Source: JAJDXW01 sp965214795
GTDB taxonomy: Bacteria > Pseudomonadota > Gammaproteobacteria > HK1
Direction of reading: 5' to 3'
DNA length: 64,000 bases
NCBI GenBank assembly: GCA_965214795.1
Contig: OZ243976.1
Span: forward strand, 1,488,001 to 1,552,000
The notes below the pieces were generated by a model, which ran no database searches, was not told where the DNA came from, and saw nothing but the letters and a program-made list of their open reading frames with translations. Shown here in pieces: positions 47,118 to 55,209 of this stretch. The first letter of the stretch is position 1. Each line of letters opens with the position of its first letter. Both the position numbers and the translations under genes were made by a program.

Positions 47118-48979
47118 GTCTCCACCTCCCGGATCCCGAACCACGGCCCGGCGTGGGTGCGCAGGAATCCGGCGATCCCCTGGGGAAAGGCCACCACGAT
47201 CGCGATGATGAGCGCCCCGAGGATGAGCCGCCAGTACTCGAGGCGGGAGATCTCGTCCTGGAGCCACGTGAACGTCGAGGCGCCGGCAAGCGGGCCGAGG
47301 AGCGTCTTGACACCGCCGAGGAGCACCATGATCAGCGCATCGAACGAGCGCGGGATGGACATCTCGTCCGGAAACACGCTGCCCTTGGAGAACACGAACA
47401 GGCCCCCCGCGAGCCCCGCGAGCCCCCCGGAGAACGCGAACGCGAACCACTGCTGGCGGCGCACGTCGATGCCGATGGAGGCGCTTCGCACCACCGAGTC
47501 GCGGCAGGCCCGCATCGCGTATCCGAACGGCGAGTGGAGCACGTACTGGAGCGCGAGGATGCCACCCGCCGAGGCGAGCACCGACAGGTAGTAGAAGGCG
47601 AGCCGATCGCTCGCCCACTCGCTCGGCCAGATCCCGAGGATGCCGTCGTCGCCCCCGGTGACCTCGCCCCACTGGAACACGATCGACCACCCGACCTGCG
47701 CGAAGGCGAGGGTCAGCATGGCGAGGTAGACCCCGGTCAGGCGCACGCAGAACCAGCCGAACACGAGGGCGAGCACCCCGGCCATCGCGGGGGCGAAGAG
47801 GAGGGCGACCTCCATCGGCGAGCCCGCGTACTTCACCAGGAGGGCCGCCGCGTATGCGCCCCCGCCGAAGAAGGCGGCGTGACCGAACGAGACCATGCCG
47901 CCCGGACCCATGGCGAAGTGCAGGCTGGCCGCGAAGAGGGCCATGATCGCGATCTCGATCGCGAGCACCAGGGTGAAGTCGTCGGCGAACGCGGGCAGCG
48001 CGAGCAACGCCGCGAGCAGCACCAGCCCCGCCGCCCGGAGCCGGGGCGGGGGCGGCCGGAGCGGCGGCTCCGGCGGCCCGACCTGCCCGTGCTGCCCGGG
48101 CGCCTCCGGCCGGCCGAGCAGTCCCCACGGCCGGAAGATGAGGACGACCGCCATCACCACGAACATGAGCACGAGGGTGCTCTGGGGGATGATCAGGATC
48201 CCGAACGCGCCGAGCTCCGAGATGAGCACCGCGGCGAGGAAGGCGCCCGCGATGCTCCCCATCCCGCCCACCACCACCACCACGAACACCGCGGCGAGGA
48301 TGTTGAAGTCCATGAGGAGATCGGCGCCTCCCTTCGGGAGCTGGGCCGCGCCGCCGAGGCCCGCGAGCATCGAGCCGAGAAAGAAGGTGCCGGTGAACAG
48401 CCACGCCTGGTTGACGCCGAGCGCGCCGACCATCTCCCGATCCTCGGTCGCGGCCCGGACCAGGGTGCCCCAGCGGGTGCGGTGGAACAGCAGCCACAGG
48501 GCGCCCAACACCAGGAGGCTCAGCACGATGAGGGCGAGGTCGTACTCCGGCAGCCGGGTGCCGAGTATGTTCACCGTCCCCTCGAGCCCCGGGGCGGCCG
48601 GGCCGAAGAGGTCCTCCGCGCCCCATACGAGGAGGGCGAGGTCCTGGATGACGAGGATGACCCCGAAGGTCGCGACGAGTTGGAAGAGCTCCGGGGCCTG
48701 GTACACCCGGCGCAGGACCAGCAGTTCGACGACGACCCCGATGAGCCCGACGGCCACCCCCGCGAAGAGCACCGCGGCCCAGAATCCGACCGCGCCGCCG
48801 AGGTGCTCGATGAAGGTATACGCGACGTATGCCCCCAGCATGTAGAACGAGCCGTGTGCGAAGTTGACGACCCGGGTCACCCCGAAGATGATGGAAAGCC
48901 CCGAGGCGACCAGGAACAGGGCCGACGCGCTCGAGAGGCCGGTCAGCGCCTGGACCAGGTAGAACCCGAGGTCACTCAC
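47114..48979 (-). CDS. Fused LivH-LivM branched-chain amino acid-type permease
   Basis: 621 residues. The first half (about 1-295) is LivH-like: LVASGLSIIFGVTRVVNFAHGSFYMLGAY, AATEDREMVGALGVN and VVVVGGMGSIAGAFLAAVL. After a Pro-rich linker (about 295-325) comes a LivM-like half: GPGGMVSFGHAAFFGGGAYAAALL, MRACRDSVVRSASIGIDV and VLLGGVKTLLGP. The two permeases are normally separate genes; here one chain would form the whole membrane channel. Start at 48979, 45 bp after the decayed R-M locus; the stop overlaps livG. Confidence 0.9.
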
Positions 48980-49024
48980 GGTTCCGGTCTCCGGTGCGTC
49001 CTCGACTCGGAGCCGCCGGCATCC

Positions 49025-49345
49025 TCACGATCCTCCGCCGAGCACCTCGACGACCTCGGCGACGACTTGCAGTGACCCCTCGTCCTCCGCGCCGGTCAGC
49101 ACGATCGGCTCGAAGTCCGGGTTGAGCGGCTTGAGGGTGATCTTCGTGTGCCGCCATGAGCCGTCGCCGCCGCCTGCCTTCCCGCTCTCGTAACGCTTGA
49201 CGGTGTAGCGTTCTCCGCTCTCCGGGTCGGCAGTATCGCGCATCTCGACGAGCACCGTCTTGCCTTGGCGCGAGCCCCGGACGGGCGCCGCGAAGAGGCA
49301 GTATGCGCCGTCGGGGATGGCCGGCGCCCACCAGCAGGCGAACCG
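49025..49345 (-). pseudogene. S24 peptidase-like C-terminal fragment
   Basis: Reads PAIPDGAYCLFAAPVRGSRQ, then KTVLVEMRD, TVKRYES, SWRHTKITLKPLNPDFEPIV and VVAEVVEVL, the end of the LexA/S24-like domain found fused to helicase-type restriction proteins. The part with the catalytic Ser is gone; the Lys in TVKRY remains. It follows the hsdR fragment out of frame, so it is the 3' relic of a different gene joined by deletion. Confidence 0.6.
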
Positions 49346-49374
49346 CCTCGAGCTGGATGGTAGCGGGGGAAGAT

Positions 49375-49680
49375 CTTGAAGTACGCTGCCCGGAGCGTTC
49401 GACCATAGCACTTGAACCCGTGCCGCAACGTGGTGAGGGAGCCGTGGATGTCCATCCACTTGCACAGATCGCCGAGGATCTGCTCTTCGATCCTGTCGCC
49501 GTGCAGCGACTCCAGCTTGGCCCACTCCCTGGGCTGGGTCTCGCGGATGAAGGCAAGGACCGTCTCGGGAAAGATCGCGCGCTCCCGGTCGAAACCGTCC
49601 CCGGCGACGGACACGTAGCCATTCGCCAGAAGATGCCCCTCGATCACGGTCTCGAAAGCCTGCTCGCCGGTGCGCTTCAT
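49375..49680 (-). pseudogene. HsdR N-terminal fragment (type I restriction)
   Basis: 102 codons starting MKRTGEQAFETVIEGHLLAN, with FDRERAIFPETVLAFIRETQ and LRHGFKCYGRTLRAAYFK, the conserved start of type I restriction R subunits. The PD-(D/E)XK nuclease and helicase parts (about 900 residues) are missing. The ATG overlaps the stop of the DUF6575 gene (ATGA), showing the original operon order. Confidence 0.8.
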
Positions 49681-50822
49681 TTCACTGCCGTAACGGGTTC
49701 ATGCCGGTTCAGGTAGAACGTCCGTGACTCGCGACCCTTGATGTCAATTTCCTCTATCACTTCGTCGCAGTAGAAGACATACCGCCCACCTACTTCCAAC
49801 CCATCCAGGCTTGGTCCGCCTTCATGAATTTTCCCTGGCCGTTGGCCGTCGGCCGTGAGCAAGCCCCAAGTGCCGCTTCGGCGGTCGAATCTTTCCAATG
49901 TACCGTCCAGCGTAGTTGCCTCACGTCCGATTTCGGTAACACTTGAGAGTGCTGCCACCAAGGGTTCTGCCTCGGCCTGCAACACCGAACGATGGCTCGT
50001 TCGTTCGGACTTCGGCTCCGCCCACGAGTAGCGGAAGCCAGTCCTTCGATCGACCAGAAAACGCAAGAGTCTCAGGTATGCTCCTGCCAAGTGTCCGCGG
50101 TTTTCTCGCGCGGCTGAGAGTGTCTCGTCGATGTCCGCCGTATTCCGAAAAAGCGTATCGATCCGTTGCAGTGCTTTCCCAATAACGCTATCACCGAACA
50201 AGTCTGGATAATTTGCTGCCTCGAGGACAATCCGGAATGACCCGATGGCTGCCGGCACAACGACATCCATCATGTCGTCATCTGGTAGTCGGTGGCCGGA
50301 AAGATGTTCCTTCGACACCACTCTGCTGGCATGCCTGATCATTGCTTGAACACGGAGCAGCATCTCCGCGAGGGTATTCGCCCGAATACGGTGCTCTGCA
50401 GCGGCTTCCGGCGGTTCGACCACGAGTTCAAGGATGAGATTGTTTCGTGCCCGGGCTTCGCTCAGCACGTCGTCATCCGCTGGACGATCATGCAGGACGA
50501 AGTCGAAGTCGGGGAGAAGTTCGCCGACCATGGAGGGGGCCGGCAAGCGCTCGAGTGTCAATGGATGATCCAGACCATCCGCCGCCGTTGCCAGATACCG
50601 TACCTCTTCGTGCGATTCGACCAGCAACGATCGCAGATCGAGTCCGCCCGACCGGAATTGCCGCAGCCGTTCGGGGTTGACCCCCGCGACCAGGTATCGG
50701 TCCTCGCCTCCACCCGAGGGGGCCAGGACGGCAACGTAGTGCCCGCCGATGGCATCACGGGCTTCGAACACCTGCGGCCCGTCGTAGTAGAAGAGCGTGT
50801 TGGTATGCGAGATGTGCTTCAT
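49677..50822 (-). CDS. DUF6575-like protein of a type I R-M operon
   Basis: 381 residues from the ATG at 50822, which overlaps the stop of the preceding small gene. The N-terminus KHISHTNTLFYYDGPQVFEA, then HYVAVL, RYLVAGVNPERLRQF and GGLDLRSLLVE matches my memory of DUF6575 proteins. The middle is helical (LAEMLLRVQAMIRHASRVV). Residues about 315-365 (ATTLDGTLERFDRR, RYVFYCDEVIEEID) look like a small beta domain. No enzymatic motif. Intact although hsdM, hsdS and hsdR around it are broken, so it may be retained for its own activity. Confidence 0.65.
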   Translation of the reverse strand: MKHISHTNTLFYYDGPQVFEARDAIGGHYVAVLAPSGGGEDRYLVAGVNPERLRQFRSGGLDLRSLLVESHEEVRYLATAADGLDHPLTLERLPAPSMVGELLPDFDFVLHDRPADDDVLSEARARNNLILELVVEPPEAAAEHRIRANTLAEMLLRVQAMIRHASRVVSKEHLSGHRLPDDDMMDVVVPAAIGSFRIVLEAANYPDLFGDSVIGKALQRIDTLFRNTADIDETLSAARENRGHLAGAYLRLLRFLVDRRTGFRYSWAEPKSERTSHRSVLQAEAEPLVAALSSVTEIGREATTLDGTLERFDRRSGTWGLLTADGQRPGKIHEGGPSLDGLEVGGRYVFYCDEVIEEIDIKGRESRTFYLNRHEPVTAVK

Positions 50823-51196
50823 GACGGCTCCATCGCACACCGCGCCAGGATGTTGAATTCCGCCAGCGGCCACCAGGTGTGATGGGAGCGGCGGCCGGTC
50901 TGCATAATGCGGCCTGCGCCCGATTCGAGGTGGACTCCGCAGAGGAGATGCCCTCGCAGACGTGGGAGCTTCAACGCTCGCTCCGCGTCTTGTCGCGCGG
51001 CGAAGACGGACAAACCGCGGGCTTGACACTCCGTCACACCGCCGAATCGGTGGGTGGGTCTTTTCGCCCGTTGCGATCGGAAGTCATTGTTCGTCGGCGG
51101 ATTCGTACGTACCAGCCGAAACACACGCCATGCGGTCGAGATTTCCTCCGCGGCATCGGGCGGGCACCCCAGCGGCAGCGGCTCCCGGTACCTCAT
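50819..51196 (-). CDS. Conserved small hypothetical protein of R-M loci
   Basis: 125 residues starting MRYREPLPLGCPPDAAEEIS, with VFRLVRTNPPTNNDFRSQRA, CQARGLSVFA and HHTWWPLAEFNILARCAMEP. I recall similar proteins beside restriction genes but know no function. The start overlaps the hsdS stop and its stop overlaps the DUF6575 start (ATGA both sides), so it is translationally coupled in the operon. Paired Cys/His/Trp residues suggest a small folded domain, possibly metal-binding. The frame is intact. Confidence 0.6.
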   Translation of the reverse strand: MRYREPLPLGCPPDAAEEISTAWRVFRLVRTNPPTNNDFRSQRAKRPTHRFGGVTECQARGLSVFAARQDAERALKLPRLRGHLLCGVHLESGAGRIMQTGRRSHHTWWPLAEFNILARCAMEPS

Positions 51197-51312
51197 GAGG
51201 CCCCCCCGATGTCGAGCCGGCCGGTTAAGGCTGCGGCGATGAGTACGGAACGGCGTTCCTTGAGCGGTGATATCGAGTTACAGGTCGCTATTTCGAGCGC
51301 GTTCAACACCGT
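51193..51312 (-). pseudogene. HsdS C-terminal fragment
   Basis: About 39 codons reading LNALEIATCNS, then ISPLKERRSVLIAAALTGRL and DIGGAS-stop. The LKERRxxLIxAAxTGxxD string is the highly conserved end of type I specificity subunits. Everything upstream, including both target-recognition domains, is deleted up to the hsdM fragment. The stop overlaps the start of the 125-residue gene. Confidence 0.75.
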
Positions 51313-51323
51313 CGTTTTGCGGG

Positions 51324-51779
51324 TCAAGTGGCCGGGTGCAGGTCGACGTCGCGGAACCGGGAGACGACGAGGTAGAGGATGTTCGCCTCGTGCATCCGCT
51401 CGATCTCGTTCTCGAACTCGAAGTAATCGAAGATGTCGCGCACGTTCCGCGAGAAGCCGTTGATGTAGCTGACGAGGTGTCTCTCGATATTGTCGGGATC
51501 CCCCTTGAGCTTCTCGAAGTCGAGCGGGGAGTGGTTGTGGAAGCGCTGGCCGGCGGCCCGGTTCAGCCGCAGATCCAGGGCATCACCTTCGACCCTGCCG
51601 CCCTTGCGCCGCGCGTGTTCGGCCAGAACCTCGGCCTTCGTGGAGGCGAGCACGCAGTCGAACCGGCGCAGCACCGTCATCGGCAGCATGACGCGCTCGT
51701 ACTGCGGGGGCCGGTACGGGCCGCGCAGCAGATCCGCGATCTGCCAGATCAGGTTCGCGAAGTAGCGGTGGTCAGCCAT
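51324..51779 (-). pseudogene. HsdM N-terminal fragment (type I modification)
   Basis: 151 codons starting MADHRYFANLIWQIADLLRG, with RVMLPMTVLRRFDCVLASTK and YINGFSRNVRDIFDYFEFEN, the N-terminal domain of HsdM (normally 500-700 residues). It ends after RFRDVDLHP, before the FTP-type SAM-binding and catalytic NPPF motifs, so it cannot methylate. The deletion joins it to the end of hsdS. First gene of the former operon; GGAG ribosome site just upstream of the ATG. Confidence 0.8.
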
Positions 51780-51962
51780 TGCTCCGCCCGTTCCGGTCGG
51801 GCGGCGGCGGCGCGCCGCGCAATTTTCTCGCGCGTACGGCGGGGGGTCGGCGGGGCGATCCGCGCGGTGTCATGGGCAACGGTCCGGGGCGGCGGCCGGA
51901 GCCCCGCCCGGCCCGGCACGCCGCCGCCCCGCTCCGGTCAACCCGTCAGCATCAGCCCGCCG

Positions 51963-53207
51963 TCAGCCGGCCGGCCGCATCGCTCGGACTTCCTCGTCCG
52001 GCGGGAAGTGGTTCGCGCCGTCCTCGTAGGTCCAGTCGACCATCTTGCCGCGGCCGTCCTCGAGCGTCGTCCAGCCGATGTAGGCCCCCATCGTGGACTG
52101 GTGGTCGAGCTTGCGGAACGTGATGGGCCCGGTCGGAGCGTCGAGGCTCAGCCCCTCGAGCGCGTCCACCATCGCCTCGGTGTCCGTGCTGCCGGCCTTG
52201 GTGATGAGGGCCGCGACGGTCAGCATCGTGTTGTAGCCGACGATGGAGCCGATGCGCGGATAGTCGTCGTACTTCGCCTGGTAGGCGGAGAGGAACGCAT
52301 CGTGTTCGGGGGTGGCGATGTCGTACCACGGATAGCCGGTGACCAGCCACCCTTCCGGCGCTTCGCCCTTGAGCGGGTCGAGGTACTCCGGCTCGCCGGT
52401 GAGCAGGCCCACCACCAGGCGGCCTTCGAAGAGCCCGCGGAGCTTGCCCTCGCGGACGAACTTCGCGAGGTCGCCACCGAAGGTCACGTTGTAGATCGCC
52501 TCGGGCTCGGCCGCGCTCAGGGCCTGGACCTCGGCGCCCGCGTCGATCTTGAAGAGGCCCGGCCACTGCTCGGCCACGAACTCGACGTCGGGGCGAAGCT
52601 GCGTCAGCACCTTCTTGAACGCGGCCACCGCGTCCTTGCCGTAGGCGTAGTTGGGGGCGATGGTGGCCCAGCGCTTCGCGGGGTTCTTCGCCGCCTCGCT
52701 CGCGAGCATGGACGCCTGCATGTAGGTGGAAGGCCGGAGCCGGAAGGTGTAGCGGTTGCCCTTGGCCCAGACGAGGGCGTCGGCGAGGGGCTCCGCCGCG
52801 ACGTAGAGCACCTTCTTCTCCCCGGCGAAGGAGGTGAGGGCGAGCCCGATGTGGGAGAAGAGGGTTCCCGAGATGAGGGCCACCCGATCCTTCGACACCA
52901 GCTCCTCGGCGATCTTCACCGCCTCGCCGGGCTTCCCCGCGTCGTCGCGCGACACGAGCTCGAGGGGCCGGCCGAGCACCCCGCCCGCCGCGTTGATCTC
53001 CTTGATGGCGAGCTCGACCCCCATCTTGTACGGGACCGTGTGGGCGGGGAGGCGCTTGTAGCTGTTGATGTCGCCGATCCGGATCGGATCCGCGGCGGAG
53101 GCGATCGGGATGGCCGCTCCCGCCCCGAGGAGGGAGACGAGGCCGGCGAGGATGGCCGGGATGGCGGACCCCGCGATTCCGGCGATTGCGTCTTTCAGCT
53201 TCTTCAT
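51963..53207 (-). CDS. Branched-chain amino acid-type ABC substrate-binding protein (LivK type)
   Basis: 414 residues; GGAGAA before the ATG at 53207. Signal peptide: basic start, hydrophobic AIPAILAGLVSLLGAGAAI, cleavage near ASA-AD (about residue 39). The mature part begins DPIRIGDINSYKRLPAHTVP and has KMGVELAIKEINAAGGVLGR, the type I periplasmic fold seen in transporters of branched-chain amino acids, amides, short-chain or aromatic acids. In one orientation with LivHM, LivG and LivF, but separated from them by the R-M remnant. The upstream acyl-CoA ligase suggests an organic acid substrate. Confidence 0.85.
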   Translation of the reverse strand: MKKLKDAIAGIAGSAIPAILAGLVSLLGAGAAIPIASAADPIRIGDINSYKRLPAHTVPYKMGVELAIKEINAAGGVLGRPLELVSRDDAGKPGEAVKIAEELVSKDRVALISGTLFSHIGLALTSFAGEKKVLYVAAEPLADALVWAKGNRYTFRLRPSTYMQASMLASEAAKNPAKRWATIAPNYAYGKDAVAAFKKVLTQLRPDVEFVAEQWPGLFKIDAGAEVQALSAAEPEAIYNVTFGGDLAKFVREGKLRGLFEGRLVVGLLTGEPEYLDPLKGEAPEGWLVTGYPWYDIATPEHDAFLSAYQAKYDDYPRIGSIVGYNTMLTVAALITKAGSTDTEAMVDALEGLSLDAPTGPITFRKLDHQSTMGAYIGWTTLEDGRGKMVDWTYEDGANHFPPDEEVRAMRPAG

Positions 53208-53299
53208 GGCAGTTCTCCAGTCGTCGTTGGTAGCCGTGCGGCCCTCCGGACCCGGGCGGAGGCCGTCGGGTCCCATCGGGCCTTCTCGCCGCCGCGAAG

Positions 53300-54334
53300 T
53301 CACCGCGGCGCCGCACCGCTCGCCCCGCTTCCTTCCGGGCGAAGCCCCGGCAGCACCTCCGTCGCGAGCTGCTCGAGCCGCCGCCGGCGCCCGCCGGAGA
53401 GGAGCGCGAAGGTGATCCGGTCGAAGTCGAGGGCCGCGACCTCGCGCAGCCTTTCGATGCAGGTTCCGCGATCCCCCGCGATCGCGACCGACCGGACGAA
53501 CTCCTGGCTGACGATCTCCTTGTGCCCGGCGCGAAGCGACAGGTGGTCGGTGTACTCGTAGCTCTGCTGGGCGCGCAGGAACTCCGGCCGGAACCGCTCC
53601 CATCCGGGCGGGACCCGCTTCCAGACCTGGAAGGTCGCGGCCTGGCTCGTCGCCCACGCGCGCACGTCGCTCACCGCTCGGCTCTCGTCGTCGTCGACGC
53701 TCATCGCGACGAAGAGGTCGATGGTGAGGTCTTCGCGCCGGCGCCCGCTCCGTTCCAGCCCCTCGTAGATGAAGTCGAGCTGCCAGCGGCAGAACTCGGA
53801 GTCCGCCGCCCCCATCACCACCGCCCCGTCGCAGACCTCGCCGGCGAGGCGCAGCATCCCGGGCTGGGACACCGCGAGGTAGATCGGCACCTGCCGGGCG
53901 GCGGTCGCGAGGCGCACGCGCGTCCCGTAGAGCTCGGCCTCCTCGCCGCTGAAGAGCTGGCGGAACTCCTCGATGCCGCGGCGGATCGCGCCGAGGCGCT
54001 CCGGCTCGCGGCCGATGGAGTGCACCGCGACCCACCCCGCGCCGAGCCCGAGGAGCGCCCGCCCCTGCGAGACCTCGTCGAGGGCCGCGGTCGCGTTCGC
54101 GGTCACCGTGGGATGGCGGGTCGTGAGGTTGGTGACCCCGGCGCCGATCTCGATGCGCTCCGTAGCGAGCGCGGCGAGGGTCATCGCGGCGTAGACGTCC
54201 TTCATCCCGAGTTGATGGTCGATGAACCACAGCGCGTCGAAGCCGTGGTCCTCCGCCGTGCGCGCCAGCTCGCCGACCGCGGCGAGCGGCTCGCGGGGGC
54301 TCACGCCCCGCGAAATCCCGAATCGGGTCACCAT
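53300..54334 (-). CDS. LLM class flavin/F420-dependent oxidoreductase
   Basis: 344 residues. FGISRGVSPREPLAAVGELA, then AEDHGFDALWFIDHQL, ERIEIGAGVTNLTTRHPTV and GRALLGLGAGW are typical of luciferase-like TIM-barrel enzymes; the C-terminus has DRGTCIERLREVAALDFDRI. FMN-dependent monooxygenase or F420-linked reductase cannot be told apart from sequence. The start overlaps the alpha/beta hydrolase stop by 7 bp, placing it in the acid-degradation operon. Confidence 0.85.
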   Translation of the reverse strand: MVTRFGISRGVSPREPLAAVGELARTAEDHGFDALWFIDHQLGMKDVYAAMTLAALATERIEIGAGVTNLTTRHPTVTANATAALDEVSQGRALLGLGAGWVAVHSIGREPERLGAIRRGIEEFRQLFSGEEAELYGTRVRLATAARQVPIYLAVSQPGMLRLAGEVCDGAVVMGAADSEFCRWQLDFIYEGLERSGRRREDLTIDLFVAMSVDDDESRAVSDVRAWATSQAATFQVWKRVPPGWERFRPEFLRAQQSYEYTDHLSLRAGHKEIVSQEFVRSVAIAGDRGTCIERLREVAALDFDRITFALLSGGRRRRLEQLATEVLPGLRPEGSGASGAAPR

Positions 54335-55209
54335 CGTTTCATCCCTTCTTCCGTTCCTGCTCGTGCTCGTGCTCGTGCTCCTTCCCTCGCATCCGGCCGT
54401 TCCAGGGCGGCGCGGAGGGCCACAGAGTACGCCTCCGGCTGGTCCACCGTCATCAGGTGGCCGCAATCCCGGATCTCGTGGTACGCACCGTCGACCAGCT
54501 CGGCGAGGATGAGGTCCGCCGCCCGGCGCGGGCAGAAGCGGTCGCCGTCCCCCCCGATGACGTCCACCGGGCAGCGGATCCGCGCGAGCGCGCCGGTGAG
54601 GGGCGTGTCGTGGAGGCCCTGCATCGCGCGCGCCGCGTTGACGTATCCGCGCCCGTCTCCGACCGCCTCGATCCGCCGGGCGACGATCGCGTCGAGGTCC
54701 GCCCCCGGCGTCACGATCTGGGCCGCGGTGTCGTCCCGGAGCGCCGCCTCGAAGGCCGGTCGGTCCGAGTCCCGGTCCGAGCCCCGGTCCAAGCCCCAGT
54801 TCGAGCCAAGGAGCGCGATGCGTTCCTCGAAGAAGCCGGCCGCGGCGCGTCCCACCACGGACGACGTGCCGCTCACCACCGCGCGCGTCACGAGGTCGGG
54901 GCGGGCGGCCGCGGCGGCGAGCACGACGGTGCCGCCGAGGGAGTAGCCGAGGCAGGCAGCGGGTCCGGTCAGCGCCTCGAGGAAGCGGGCGAGGTCGCCG
55001 GCGAGCTGGTCGAGGGTGCCTTCTCCGTGCCCGATCCGCGTCTCGCCGTGGCCGCGAAGGTCGTATGCGAGGGTCCGGTGGTCGGCGAGCCGCTCCTGAA
55101 CGACCGCCCAGCTTCGCCGGTCCTCGGCGAGGCCGTGCACCATGACCGCCGGCGGGCCGGCCCCCCGCTCGGTGTAGCCGACCTCGAGGTCGCCGAGGCG
55201 GATCCTCAC
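54328..55209 (-). CDS. Alpha/beta hydrolase
   Basis: 293 residues from a GTG that overlaps the acyl-CoA ligase stop (GTGA). Oxyanion-hole region MVHGLAEDRRSW near residue 23, nucleophile in CLGYSLGGTVVL (Ser near 92), acid in VIGGDGDRFCP and His in RDCGHLMTVDQP. Resembles enol-lactone or ester hydrolases. A DRGSDRDSDR insert at about 143-152 is codon-repetitive, and the last 15 residues are Arg/Ala-rich. Acts after CoA-linked or oxygenated ring-cleavage steps, by inference from neighbours. Confidence 0.85.
   Translation of the reverse strand: MRIRLGDLEVGYTERGAGPPAVMVHGLAEDRRSWAVVQERLADHRTLAYDLRGHGETRIGHGEGTLDQLAGDLARFLEALTGPAACLGYSLGGTVVLAAAAARPDLVTRAVVSGTSSVVGRAAAGFFEERIALLGSNWGLDRGSDRDSDRPAFEAALRDDTAAQIVTPGADLDAIVARRIEAVGDGRGYVNAARAMQGLHDTPLTGALARIRCPVDVIGGDGDRFCPRRAADLILAELVDGAYHEIRDCGHLMTVDQPEAYSVALRAALERPDAREGARARARAGTEEGMKRW

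Noticed and set aside
47153..49075. 640-codon plus-strand frame opposite livHM
   Set aside because: Low-complexity Glu/His/Arg-rich shadow of a membrane-protein gene.
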